Source of the DNA: Planctomycetota bacterium
Lineage (GTDB): Bacteria; Planctomycetota; B129-G9
DNA: 10,720 nucleotides
Direction: 5' to 3'
Assembly: GCA_030622295.1 (NCBI GenBank)
Contig: JAUXGI010000017.1
Location: 1-10,720, forward strand
A program made the position numbers and the translations under genes. This document shows, in pieces, positions 1-7,502 of this stretch (within the stretch, counting starts at the first letter, position 1; each line of letters starts with the position of its first letter). The notes under the pieces are model-generated. The model did not search any database and had not been told where the DNA came from. It was given only the letters and a program-made list of their open reading frames with translations.

Positions 1-21
1 CAAAGGGGTCAGACCCCTTTG
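1..21. repeat. Perfect palindrome at the left edge
   Basis: Two 10-base arms (caaaggggtc at 1-10 and gacccctttg at 12-21) pair perfectly around one central base. It lies in the spacer before the ATPase genes and starts exactly at the window edge, so it may be the end of a larger element. GGGGTCAGACCCC-type palindromes are, from memory, common as dispersed intergenic repeats in several bacterial lineages. I cannot count copies here. With no T-tract after it, it is a poor candidate for an intrinsic terminator. Confidence 0.6.
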
Positions 22-107
22 TGTGTTATTAGACATAACGGGTGGAACAGAAAAGAGATATGGCACGTGAAATGTGCCGCAACCCGCGAGATCCGTGGTA
101 AGAATGC

Positions 108-1886
108 ATGACTGAAAATACAGCAACACGACAGGCTGGTATCATCACGCGCGCTAACGGCCCCATCATTCACGCGATGGGCCTGACGAACGTGCAGATG
201 TATGAGGTCGTCGAGGTCGGCCCGGAGCGCATCATCGGCGAGGTCATCAGAATCGAGGGCGACCGTTCGGTGATACAGGTCTACGAAAACACGACGGGCC
301 TCAGGCCCGGCTGGCCCATTTATCCCACGGGCGGCCCGCTTTCGCTTGAACTGGGGCCGGGACTCATCGGCCAGATATTCGACGGCATTCAGCGGCCGCT
401 CGACAAGATTCACCGCCTCAAGGGTGTCTACATCGAGCGCGGCGAAAAGGTCGACGTCTTTGACGCGGAGGTGCAGTGGCACTTCACCCCCACCGTCGGC
501 AACGGCGAGCATGTGAAGGGGGGACAAGTGCTGGGCATCGTGCCGGAAACGGACCTCGTGGAGCATCGCGTCATGGTGCCGCCGGGCCTTTCGGGCGAAA
601 TCGCCGACATCGCGGATGAAGGAAACTATACGGCGACTGACGTGATTGCCCGCATAGAGACCGCCGGTGGAACGGCGGAGGTCGCCATGATTCAGAAATG
701 GCCGGTCCGCAAGCCCCGACCCTACGATGAAAGGCTCCGGCCCGACAGGCCGCTCATGACCGGTCAGCGCATCATCGATACGTTCTTTCCCCTTGCCAAA
801 GGCGGCACTGCGGCTATCCCGGGCGGCTTCGGCACCGGAAAGACGATGACGCAGCATTCCCTGGCCAAGTGGTGCGACGCCGACATCATAGTTTACATCG
901 GCTGCGGTGAGCGCGGCAACGAGATGACGGACGTGCTCGTTGAGTTCCCCAAACTCGTCGACCCGCGCTCCGGCCGCTCGCTGATGGAACGCACGATACT
1001 CGTCGCGAACACATCCAACATGCCTGTGGCCGCCCGCGAGGTCTCGATTTACACGGGGATTACGCTGGCCGAATACTACCGCGATATGGGATACGACGTG
1101 GCAGTGATGGCGGACTCCACCTCCCGCTGGGCCGAGGCGCTCAGGGAGTTGAGCGCGCGCCTGGAGGAGATGCCCGTCGAAGAGGGCTTCCCCGCGCACC
1201 TGCCGGCCAATCTGGCATCCTTCTACGAACGCGGCGGCCGCGTGAGGACGCTGTGCGGAAAGGAAGGCTCCATCAGCATCGTCGGGTCCGTCTCGCCCAT
1301 GGGAGGCGACTTCAGCGAGCCTGTCACGCAGCATACGAAGCGCTTCATCCGCTGCTTCTGGGCGCTGGATACCGATTTGGCGAACGCCCGCCACTACCCC
1401 GCGATAAACTGGTTGACCTCATACAGCGAATATGCGGACGAGATCGCCGAGTGGTGGCGCGTGCACGAACCCCAATGGGGCGGTATGCGCCACGAAGCGC
1501 TGGAGATAATGCAAAAGGAGGACAAACTGCAGCAGATAGTGAAACTGGTCGGACCGGATGTGCTGCCGGACTCGCAGAGGCTGGTGCTCTTCATTGCGGA
1601 ACTGATGAAAGACGCGTTCCTGCAACAGAACGCGTTCGACGAGAACGACATGTACTGCGCGCCCGAGAAGCAGATGGGCATACTCCGCTGCATACTCTGG
1701 CTGTGGCACAGGGGCGGCGCCGTCATAGCCGGCGGAGCGCCGCTGAGGGCCGTGCGTGACCTGCCCTGCGTCCAGGCGATACTGCGCGCAAAGACAGCCA
1801 TACGAGATGAAGACACGGAAGCATTGAAGAAACTCCTCGCAACCGTTGACTCGGAACTGGCACAACTGGAGGGAGGGAAAAGGTGA
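108..1886 (+). CDS. atpA: V/A-type ATP synthase/ATPase catalytic subunit A
   Basis: This is the catalytic subunit of a rotary V/A-type ATPase (also called NtpA/VatA). It hydrolyses or makes ATP in the A3B3 head, coupled to ion movement through the membrane sector. The 592-residue length is normal for the family. An N-terminal beta-barrel is followed by the A-specific bulge region (about 110-200). Next come the Walker A loop GGFGTGKT (239-246), the catalytic glutamate in GCGERGNE (E268), and Walker B VAVMAD (331-336) running into [11 protein letters not shown]. The helical C-terminal domain follows. ATG at 108 is the first possible start because an in-frame TAA lies at 99-101. No clear Shine-Dalgarno precedes it. 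Its TGA overlaps the GTG start of subunit B, so the two are probably translationally coupled. A and B are certain as a family. Whether the enzyme mainly makes or uses ATP, and whether it moves H+ or Na+, cannot be read from these subunits. Confidence 0.98.
   Translation: MTENTATRQAGIITRANGPIIHAMGLTNVQMYEVVEVGPERIIGEVIRIEGDRSVIQVYENTTGLRPGWPIYPTGGPLSLELGPGLIGQIFDGIQRPLDKIHRLKGVYIERGEKVDVFDAEVQWHFTPTVGNGEHVKGGQVLGIVPETDLVEHRVMVPPGLSGEIADIADEGNYTATDVIARIETAGGTAEVAMIQKWPVRKPRPYDERLRPDRPLMTGQRIIDTFFPLAKGGTAAIPGGFGTGKTMTQHSLAKWCDADIIVYIGCGERGNEMTDVLVEFPKLVDPRSGRSLMERTILVANTSNMPVAAREVSIYTGITLAEYYRDMGYDVAVMADSTSRWAEALRELSARLEEMPVEEGFPAHLPANLASFYERGGRVRTLCGKEGSISIVGSVSPMGGDFSEPVTQHTKRFIRCFWALDTDLANARHYPAINWLTSYSEYADEIAEWWRVHEPQWGGMRHEALEIMQKEDKLQQIVKLVGPDVLPDSQRLVLFIAELMKDAFLQQNAFDENDMYCAPEKQMGILRCILWLWHRGGAVIAGGAPLRAVRDLPCVQAILRAKTAIRDEDTEALKKLLATVDSELAQLEGGKR
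1868..1877 (+). promoter_or_regulatory. Shine-Dalgarno for the subunit B GTG start
   Basis: A purine-rich ggagggaggg lies inside the end of the subunit A gene, 5 bases before the GTG at 1883. It supports this non-ATG start and the overlap of B with the stop codon of A. Confidence 0.75.
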
Positions 1887-3316
1887 AAGAGCACAGCGCC
1901 GTTGAATACTGCGGGATATCAAAGATAACCGGACCGCTCATCTTTGTTGCGCGCGTGCGCGACGTTGGATTCAATGAACTGGTCGAGGTGCGCGACGTGG
2001 AGGGGAACCTGCGCATGGGAACCGTGCTGGACATCAGCGAGGAGCGCGCCGTGGTGCAGGTGCTCGAAGGCACCTCCGGGCTCACGGCCACGGGCAGCCG
2101 CGTCAGGTTCCTGGGCGAGGCTCTGAAGATACCCATGTCGCACGACATGCTGGGGCGCGTGTTCGACGGGCTTGGCCGTCCCATCGACGGCAGCCCCCCG
2201 CCGCTTACCGGCACGGACATGGACGTGCACGGCGCGCCCATAAATCCCTGTGCGCGCACCTACCCCCGCGACTTCATCCAGACCGGCATCAGCGCCATCG
2301 ACGGGATGAACACGCTGGTGCGCGGTCAGAAGTTGCCCATCTTCTCCGGCAGCGGCATGCCGCATGACCGCCTTGCCGCGCAGATAACGCGACAGGCCAC
2401 GCTCCTGCGCGAAGAAATCGAGTTTACCATCATCTTCGCCGCGCTGGGGGTCAAGCACGACGTCGCACAGTTTTTTACCAGGAGTTTCGAGGAAAGCGGC
2501 GTCCTGGGGCAGTCCGCGCTGTTCCTGAGTCTGGCAAGCGCGCCCTCGATTGAACGCCTGCTGACGCCGCGCGTCGCGCTGACGCTCGCCGAGCACCTGG
2601 CCTTCAACGAAGGGATGCACGTGCTGGTGTTGATGACCGATATGACAAACTACTGCGAATCCCTGCGCGAGATAGGCAGCGCGCGCGGCGAGATACCCTC
2701 GCGGAAGGGCTACCCGGGCTACCTGTACAGCGACCTGGCGGAGATATACGAGCGCGCGGGACGCGTGGAATCTTCCCCCGGCTCGATAACACAGGTCGCA
2801 ATACTGACCATGCCCTCCGACGACATCTCGCACCCGGTGCCCGACCTGACGGGCTACATAACCGAGGGCCAGATAGTGATGGACCGGGACCTGTTCCAGC
2901 GCGGCATCTATCCGCCGATAGCGGGCCTGCCTTCGCTGTCGCGCCTCATGAAGGACGGCATAGGCGAGGGCCGGACTCGCTCCGACCACCCGCACCTTGC
3001 CAGCCAGTTGTTCGCATGTTACTCCCGCGTCAAGCAAGTGCGCGCCCTGGCGGCGGTCATCGGCGAAGAAGAACTCAGCCCCCTGGACAAGTGCTACATG
3101 CAGTTCGGCGAGGAATTCGAACAACAGTTTCTCAGACAGGACGAGTTCGAAAACCGCACTATTGAACAGACGCTGGAACTCGGCTGGAAGGCCATAACCG
3201 CCCTCCCGAAAGAGGAGTTGCACCGCCTGACCGAGGAAGAATTGAGCGCTTACTACCGCCCGCGTGCCGAGGTCGAAAGGATTGACGAACAGACAGACGC
3301 AACACGGAAGACCTGA
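1883..3316 (+). CDS. atpB: V/A-type ATP synthase/ATPase non-catalytic subunit B
   Basis: This is the regulatory, non-catalytic partner of subunit A in the A3B3 head (NtpB/VatB). Its 477 residues compare with about 460 for the family. The start is GTG, sharing bases with the stop of A (GTGA), and has a strong Shine-Dalgarno. As expected for B subunits the P-loop is degenerate: SGSGMPHD at 155-162 instead of GxxxxGKT. The conserved LPSLSRLM (349-356) carries the arginine (R354) that corresponds to the arginine finger reaching into the A-subunit active site. Other family stretches are [10 protein letters not shown] (94-103), [21 protein letters not shown] (about 130-150) and [20 protein letters not shown] (about 274-293). 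The C-terminal tail after about residue 460 is charged and poorly conserved. No second ATPase gene follows directly: 168 bases separate it from subunit D. Confidence 0.98.
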   Translation: MKEHSAVEYCGISKITGPLIFVARVRDVGFNELVEVRDVEGNLRMGTVLDISEERAVVQVLEGTSGLTATGSRVRFLGEALKIPMSHDMLGRVFDGLGRPIDGSPPPLTGTDMDVHGAPINPCARTYPRDFIQTGISAIDGMNTLVRGQKLPIFSGSGMPHDRLAAQITRQATLLREEIEFTIIFAALGVKHDVAQFFTRSFEESGVLGQSALFLSLASAPSIERLLTPRVALTLAEHLAFNEGMHVLVLMTDMTNYCESLREIGSARGEIPSRKGYPGYLYSDLAEIYERAGRVESSPGSITQVAILTMPSDDISHPVPDLTGYITEGQIVMDRDLFQRGIYPPIAGLPSLSRLMKDGIGEGRTRSDHPHLASQLFACYSRVKQVRALAAVIGEEELSPLDKCYMQFGEEFEQQFLRQDEFENRTIEQTLELGWKAITALPKEELHRLTEEELSAYYRPRAEVERIDEQTDATRKT

Positions 3317-3455
3317 GACCGAAGGCAACAGGCAGAAATCAGTAGTCGGGGGCCGGGGGCAAGGGACGAAGGTTTGCCTGCCGCAGACGGCGACAGAGGG
3401 ATAGAGCAAGAAATATTTTGCCCGATTCAGTCCGCTCCAGTCCCTGTTTATTCTC

Positions 3456-3464
3456 TGTTATAAT
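3456..3464 (+). promoter_or_regulatory. Extended -10 promoter before the subunit D gene
   Basis: TGTTATAAT is a perfect extended -10 (TG-N-TATAAT) in an A+T-rich patch of the B-D spacer. The base run 17 upstream (tccagt, 3436-3441) is a weak -35, which fits an extended -10 promoter. Transcription would start near 3471, about 14 bases before the ATG at 3485. The site implies that subunit D can be made separately from A and B. The rest of this 168-base spacer is G-rich and holds nothing else I recognise. Confidence 0.55.
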
Positions 3465-3484
3465 ACGTAAATCGCAGGGCCGAC

Positions 3485-4105
3485 ATGACAAGACTCAACG
3501 TGCCGCCGACAAAGAGCAGCGCCCTTAGCGTGAGCAAGCAACTGGACTTTGCCCAGGAGGGATTTGAACTGCTCGAACAGAAGCGGCAGATACTGGTGCT
3601 GGAGTTGATGGGACACCTGGACAAGGCTCGTCGTGTACAGAGGCTCACCGACGAGGCGCTGGCGGAGGCCTTTGAGGCGCTCAGGGAGGCGGAACTCTCC
3701 TCCAGTTCCGTCATGCTGGAAAAGGAGGCGCTGGCCGTGAACGTCGAGCACGGGGTGACACTGACCGGACGCAGGGTCATGGGCATAGAGATTCCGGAGG
3801 TCATCGCACCGGAAGTGAAGCCCGGCGTGCAGTTCGGACTGACCATATCGAACTCCACCTCCGACGAAGTGATGCAGAAGTTCAACAAGGTACTGAAACT
3901 CGTGGGAGATCTGGCGGAGGTGGAAAGCGCGGTGTTTCGCCTGGCAATCGAGGTCAGGAAAACGCAGCGCCGCGTGAACGCGCTCGAAAAGATATTCCTG
4001 CCCCAGTACCGCGAGACGTTGGAGTATATCACCGATACACTGGAAGAGCGCGACCGTGAAGACATGATAATCATGAAGATGATAAAGCAGAGGCGGGAGG
4101 AATAA
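3485..4105 (+). CDS. atpD: V/A-type ATP synthase/ATPase central-stalk subunit D
   Basis: Subunit D (NtpD/VatD) is the long coiled-coil rotor shaft that turns inside the A3B3 head and couples it to the membrane ring. The functional counterpart in F-type enzymes is gamma. The 206 residues match the usual length of about 200-220. The N-terminal helix contains the family stretch LLEQKRQILVLEL (29-41) and the C-terminal helix the hallmark RRVNALEKIFLPQYRETLEYI (about 162-182), followed by LEERDRED. The middle (about 95-125) is the short globular part. The ATG at 3485 has only a weak purine-rich run (gcaggg, 3473-3478) upstream. A-B-D is a usual order in bacterial V/A-ATPase operons, but B and D are normally packed closely. 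Here a spacer with its own promoter lies between them. Confidence 0.96.
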   Translation: MTRLNVPPTKSSALSVSKQLDFAQEGFELLEQKRQILVLELMGHLDKARRVQRLTDEALAEAFEALREAELSSSSVMLEKEALAVNVEHGVTLTGRRVMGIEIPEVIAPEVKPGVQFGLTISNSTSDEVMQKFNKVLKLVGDLAEVESAVFRLAIEVRKTQRRVNALEKIFLPQYRETLEYITDTLEERDREDMIIMKMIKQRREE

Positions 4106-4150
4106 CATCAGTCAAAAGGCAAGAGCAGACAGGCAACGGGCGGCAGTGAC

Positions 4151-4202
4151 GGCCACCTGAAAGTCGAAATCCGCCTGGGGCGGAGAACCTGAAACTGTGG
4201 CC
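4151..4202. repeat. Nested inverted repeat between subunit D and the uspA-like gene
   Basis: An inner hairpin tccgcc-tgg-ggcgga (4170-4184) is centred in an outer inverted repeat ggccac (4151-4156) / gtggcc (4197-4202). The two flanks also carry the direct repeat acctgaaa. The inner hairpin resembles the tccgcctcaggcgga module found at 4940-4952 and 10461-10475. No T-tract follows, so I do not call it a terminator. It could form a structured leader or trailer in a D-uspA transcript. The rest of this 171-base spacer is pyrimidine-rich from about 4200 to 4255. Confidence 0.5.
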
Positions 4203-4276
4203 CCTTTCCCGCTTGCCTGCCCGCCTGCTTCCTTGCGGGTCTCTGCTCTCCAGTCCTGAGTCTGAAGAAAGGCGGC

Positions 4277-4735
4277 ATGATGGCGAACGCACTACCTTAC
4301 AAGCATATACTCGTATGGATAGACGGCACCGACTCCGCCGACCGCGCGTGCAAGACGGCGATTGGCATAGCGCGCGCATCCAGAGCCAAGGTCACCGCGG
4401 TAACCGTCGTTGATACCGAGACGCTGGGCACGCTCCTGAAGCAGCGCCTGCTGGTCATGGACGAAATGAACGAATTCGAGGTGGAACTGACGGCCTCCGC
4501 GGAGAAATACCTGCGAAACGCCAAAGACACCGCAGCAAAGGCAGGCGTGAAGATGGACACCGTCCTGCTCAAGGGCTCGGCACACTCCGCCATGCTGGCC
4601 GAGCAGTCGAGCAAATCGGCCGACCTTATAATTATGGGAACTTTCAACTCAGCCGATATCCGGCGCGACCTCACCGCACGCGGGCGCCAACTCGTGGTGG
4701 ACGGCGCTCCGTGCCCCGTCCTCTTGGTCCGTTGA
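4277..4735 (+). CDS. Universal stress protein (UspA family), probably not ATP-binding
   Basis: This is a single-domain Usp protein of 152 residues. Usp proteins are small cytoplasmic alpha/beta proteins, usually dimeric, linked to stress survival and energy limitation. The N-terminus YKHILVWIDGTDSADRACKTA (8-28) matches the Usp first strand and helix with the conserved Asp. VTAVTVVD is the second strand, ADLIIMGT (115-122) the fourth, and the C-terminal APCPVLLVR (144-152) is the classic Usp ending. The nucleotide-binding pattern G-2x-G-9x-G-(S/T) is not intact. After G121 the second glycine is N124 and the final G-S/T is lost, which resembles the non-ATP-binding UspA class. Two adjacent ATG codons (4277 and 4280) are possible; aaagg at 4268-4272 is better spaced for the second. 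Position after the ATPase genes suggests shared expression or a link to energy status, but this is inference. Confidence 0.9.
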   Translation: MMANALPYKHILVWIDGTDSADRACKTAIGIARASRAKVTAVTVVDTETLGTLLKQRLLVMDEMNEFEVELTASAEKYLRNAKDTAAKAGVKMDTVLLKGSAHSAMLAEQSSKSADLIIMGTFNSADIRRDLTARGRQLVVDGAPCPVLLVR

Positions 4736-4794
4736 CCTCAACCTCAGACTCCCTACCCTTCTTCCCCACCCCCCTTTATCCGCCTCTTGTCACT
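4736..4794. other. Pyrimidine-rich tract after the uspA-like gene
   Basis: The plus strand is strongly biased to C and T, especially 4743-4787, with only scattered purines. It contains no reading frame or hairpin that I can support. C-rich, G-poor transcript of this kind is what Rho factor loads on, so it may help end the plus-strand operon. That role is inferred from composition alone. Confidence 0.35.
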
Positions 4795-4995
4795 AACCCG
4801 CATTTCTCACCAGGATTTCTGTCGCCTGCGCACAAAGGCGCGATTGATATGCTTCAGCAGCCAAGCGTTCGCCGACGTCGAGCAAGCACCCTGTCACGCA
4901 ATTGCGGTGTAGGGGACGGTCTTTAGACCGTCCCGGAATCCGCCTCAGGCGGCTAAAGCCCGTTCCCTACATTTTTCTGGTGAGAAATGCGGGTT
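4795..4995. mobile_element. 201-base inverted-repeat-bounded element (MITE-like)
   Basis: Perfect 19-base inverted repeats, aacccgcatttctcaccag at 4795-4813 and its reverse complement at 4977-4995, bound a 163-base interior with no supported gene. Size, long perfect terminal repeats and lack of coding capacity suit a non-autonomous miniature transposable element. I see no convincing target-site duplication: cact lies on the left and gatt on the right. I cannot name the transposase family. The right repeat ends two bases before the ribD stop codon (4998-5000). The interior holds a second palindromic element at 4908-4971, so this may be an insertion within an insertion. Alternatively the repeats may be a long-range structure between the two convergent genes. 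Confidence 0.55.
4908..4971. repeat. Nested multi-hairpin repeat element
   Basis: Outer arms tgtaggggacgg (4908-4919) and ccgttccctaca (4960-4971) pair with one mismatch. Inside are a 10-base-stem hairpin gggacggtct-tt-agaccgtccc (4913-4934), a palindrome ccgcct-c-aggcgg (4940-4952) and a small hairpin ggct-aa-agcc (4951-4960). The outer pairing and the first internal hairpin use some of the same bases, so they are alternative folds. A run of five T (4972-4976) follows the outer right arm, so on plus-strand RNA the whole fold could also work as a terminator for the uspA side. Confidence 0.65.
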
Positions 4996-4997
4996 GA

Positions 4998-6116
4998 TTA
5001 TTGCTCGATGAGGCCGGTAATGAGAGTGTCGGGGCCGAGACGACGGGTCTTGATATTCGTGAGGCGCAGCGCGCCGGCTATTCTGGCTATGCCTTTGCCG
5101 GCGACGGGAGTAACGGCCCTCGCCCCGCCGAGAATCTTTGGCGCGAGGATGACACGGACCTCGTCCACCACCTCCTCTTCGAACGCGCTCGCCAGAACCT
5201 CGGAGCCGCCTTCGATAAGGACGTTGGTGAATTCACGCTTCGTGCCCAGGTGTTTCAGCAGGGCACGCAGGTTGACCCTCTTCCTTGAAGCGCCGAACGT
5301 CATGACTTCCACATTTCTTTTCCTGAGGCGCTCGACGCGCGATGCAGGCGCCTGCCGCGTCGTCGCCACAAGTGTGTCGATCCAACCGGCCGTGCCGACT
5401 ATCTTTGAGGTGAGTGGTAAGCGGCATTTCGCGTCCAGAACGATTCGCGTCGGCTGGTATTCTTCGGGCGAAGCGCCGCGGCGGGACCAGCGGCGGACGG
5501 TAAGCAGCGGATCGTCCTTGAGTACGGTGTCGATGCCGACGATGATTCCGTCCACATGAGCACGGAGGCGGTGGACGTAGCGCAACGATTCTTCAGATGA
5601 GATGCCGCGCGAGTCTCCCGTGCGGGAGGCGATTTTCCCGTCGAGCGTCATCGCCCACTTCGCGACGACCCGGGGCATGCCGGTGGTGAGGCGCTTGAAA
5701 TATCCAGCGTTGAGCGTCCGCGCCTCGTCTGCGAGTATTCCCTCAATGACGTTGACGCCTGCGCGCTTAAGTTTCCGTATTCCCTTTCCGTTGACGCCGG
5801 GGAAGGGGTCTCGCGTGGCGATAACAACGCGGCGGATCCCCGCCCCGATGACGGCGTCGACGCAGGGGGGGGTCTTGCCGTAGTGCGTGCAGGGCTCCAG
5901 GGTGACGTAAAGGGTTGCGCCGCGTGCGTTCCCGCCCGCCGCCCTGAGAGCATATACCTCCGCGTGCGGACCGCCGTACTTCTTATGCCATCCTTTCCCG
6001 ATGATATGCCTGTTCTTGACGATGACGGCGCCGACCATCGGGTTGGGTTCGACCAGTCCCCGGCCTTTCGCGGCGAGGCGCAGAGCGAGCGACATGTACG
6101 TCTCATGCTCGGTCAT
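4998..6116 (-). CDS. ribD: Bifunctional riboflavin biosynthesis protein RibD (deaminase/reductase)
   Basis: RibD carries out two successive cytoplasmic steps of riboflavin synthesis: deamination of 2,5-diamino-6-ribosylamino-4(3H)-pyrimidinone 5'-phosphate, then NADPH-dependent reduction of the ribosyl side chain. The 372 residues are the normal length. The N-terminal deaminase domain (about 1-145) has the zinc site HAE (H51, catalytic E53) and PCTHYGKTPPC (C76 and C85). The C-terminal reductase domain (about 148-372) shows KWAMTLDGKIA (153-163), GIDTVLKDDPLLTVR (194-208) and LIEGGSEV (300-307). The ATG at 6116 gives the expected YMSLALRLAAKGRG start, although no clear Shine-Dalgarno is seen. 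It lies 33 bases after the ABC permease stop and looks like the last gene of that unit. No other rib gene is visible, so the pathway is dispersed in this genome or continues elsewhere. Confidence 0.97.
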   Translation of the reverse strand: MTEHETYMSLALRLAAKGRGLVEPNPMVGAVIVKNRHIIGKGWHKKYGGPHAEVYALRAAGGNARGATLYVTLEPCTHYGKTPPCVDAVIGAGIRRVVIATRDPFPGVNGKGIRKLKRAGVNVIEGILADEARTLNAGYFKRLTTGMPRVVAKWAMTLDGKIASRTGDSRGISSEESLRYVHRLRAHVDGIIVGIDTVLKDDPLLTVRRWSRRGASPEEYQPTRIVLDAKCRLPLTSKIVGTAGWIDTLVATTRQAPASRVERLRKRNVEVMTFGASRKRVNLRALLKHLGTKREFTNVLIEGGSEVLASAFEEEVVDEVRVILAPKILGGARAVTPVAGKGIARIAGALRLTNIKTRRLGPDTLITGLIEQ

Positions 6117-6149
6117 AGTGCGGTGTCAGATACAACCAGTGGAATGCCC

Positions 6150-7502
6150 TCAACCTTCGCGCAGGACGACGGCGGGGTTGAGGCACGAGGCCCGGTACGC
6201 CGGTCCTACGCCGGCGAGGAGACTGGTGATCACGCCCAGGCCGACTGCGCCTGTTCGGATGTAGAACGCCTCCGGCAGGCTCCATACAAATAGCGTCTGT
6301 ATGTCCCTGATGTTGGTGACATCGGAGAGGAAGTCCTTCAAGGCGATGTCCGAGCCCCACATGAGGAGATGGGCAGCGACGAGTCCTATTATCCCCCCGA
6401 CTATTCCAATGATTGCGGCCTCGAAGAGATAAATTGAGGATATGTCCGTCCTGGTGGCGCCCACGGAGCGGAGTATTCCTATTCGCGGGGCCTGTTCCAT
6501 GATGGAGATGGAGAGGCCGTTGAAGATTCCGATGGCGGAGACGAGCGCGATGACGAGGCAGAAGGTGACGGCCAGCAGGAACAGATACATTGCGCCGCGA
6601 GAGACGGCGATGCCTATCTCCTGCGCTTCCGTGGGCTGGGGCTGGTAACCGGCGGCGGCGATTTTCTCTTTTATGTCATCAAGATGTTTAATGTCCGTAG
6701 CCTCTACTACGAAGCGGTCGTAATTGGGCCACTTGTAGTCGGGGAACTGTTCCCCCTGGTGCCTGTTCCACTCCTCTCCGTACCGGAAGGGCACGGCGAT
6801 GGACCAACTGGAAACCGTGTTGTCCACGGCGACCACCTTGCAACGATAGCCCTTGCCCTGTACCAGGACGTAGAACGGTTCCTGTCCCTGGAGAATATCA
6901 AAGAACTGCTTGAGACTTTTACGCTCATCCCCCGCGAAACTCGTCAGGGCTTCCACGAACACGTTGGGCACGATGACCGGTATGAAGTTTGTGTCTTTCT
7001 CTTCCTCCGTTGCTTCGGTCTCGTCGGCCTCGGGGAAGGTTATCTCGCTTTCATCCACCGGCTCTACGTGCCGGTATTTGAAGTCGGGGATAGGGTTGTC
7101 CGGGTTGTTCTGGTAAAGTCCCTCGTCCACGCTGACGACTTTCAACCAGTTGTTCGCCGGTTGGTTCTTTACCTTGATGTAAGGACGCGGGGCAATGGGC
7201 AGTTCCCTGTATACGTCCACAACCTCGCCCGTTTCTCCCTTGATTTGAAGCAGTTGCCGGTAGGCGGAGTCGTCGAGGGGTTGGGGGTTGTGGGGCGGCG
7301 GCGGTTTGATGCCGACGTTGAGCAGGTTCTCGCGTATCCCGCCGACCTTCTCGTCCACGTATGCCTTGGCGCCGAAGATGAGCGACACAAGAAATATCAG
7401 CGCGGCCGTCCCCACAGACACGCCGATGCCCAGCATGAAGGTCCTGACCTTCTTTGTCATCACGCCTTCACAGGCGAGCATGAGTCTATTGCTTGTTTTC
7501 AT
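6150..7502 (-). CDS. MacB/LolC/FtsX-type ABC transporter permease
   Basis: This 450-residue membrane protein belongs to the type VII (MacB-like) ABC class, which works on the outer face of the inner membrane rather than moving substrate through a channel. One N-terminal membrane helix (about 24-45) is followed by a large extracytoplasmic domain (about 46-300) and three C-terminal helices (about 302-330, 358-382, 418-435). The FtsX-domain hallmark GILRSVGATRTDI (342-354) and the ending NPAVVLREG are typical. The extracytoplasmic domain contains a proline stretch (67-70) and a very acidic loop around 150-170 (DETEATEEEKD). Its start overlaps the ATPase gene by 17 bases, so the two form one transporter. 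The substrate cannot be told: MacB, LolCDE and antimicrobial-peptide exporters share this fold, and no HlyD/MacA-type adaptor gene is next to it. Confidence 0.93.
   Translation of the reverse strand: MKTSNRLMLACEGVMTKKVRTFMLGIGVSVGTAALIFLVSLIFGAKAYVDEKVGGIRENLLNVGIKPPPPHNPQPLDDSAYRQLLQIKGETGEVVDVYRELPIAPRPYIKVKNQPANNWLKVVSVDEGLYQNNPDNPIPDFKYRHVEPVDESEITFPEADETEATEEEKDTNFIPVIVPNVFVEALTSFAGDERKSLKQFFDILQGQEPFYVLVQGKGYRCKVVAVDNTVSSWSIAVPFRYGEEWNRHQGEQFPDYKWPNYDRFVVEATDIKHLDDIKEKIAAAGYQPQPTEAQEIGIAVSRGAMYLFLLAVTFCLVIALVSAIGIFNGLSISIMEQAPRIGILRSVGATRTDISSIYLFEAAIIGIVGGIIGLVAAHLLMWGSDIALKDFLSDVTNIRDIQTLFVWSLPEAFYIRTGAVGLGVITSLLAGVGPAYRASCLNPAVVLREG

Noticed and set aside
25..39. Small inverted repeat gttat-tagac-ataac as a possible operator before the ATPase genes
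   Set aside because: A five-base arm is easily found by chance, and no convincing promoter lies around it.
62..78. ggcac/gtgcc inverted repeat upstream of the subunit A start
   Set aside because: The arms are only five bases long and have no T-tract; too weak to annotate.
9..1394. Long minus-strand open frame opposite the subunit A gene
   Set aside because: It mirrors a gene with unmistakable V-ATPase A motifs. The translation resembles no family and the frame is a product of high GC content.
1919..3409. 496-codon minus-strand open frame opposite the subunit B gene
   Set aside because: Same reason: subunit B is certain on the plus strand, and the antisense product has low-complexity, arginine- and histidine-rich composition with no recognisable domain.
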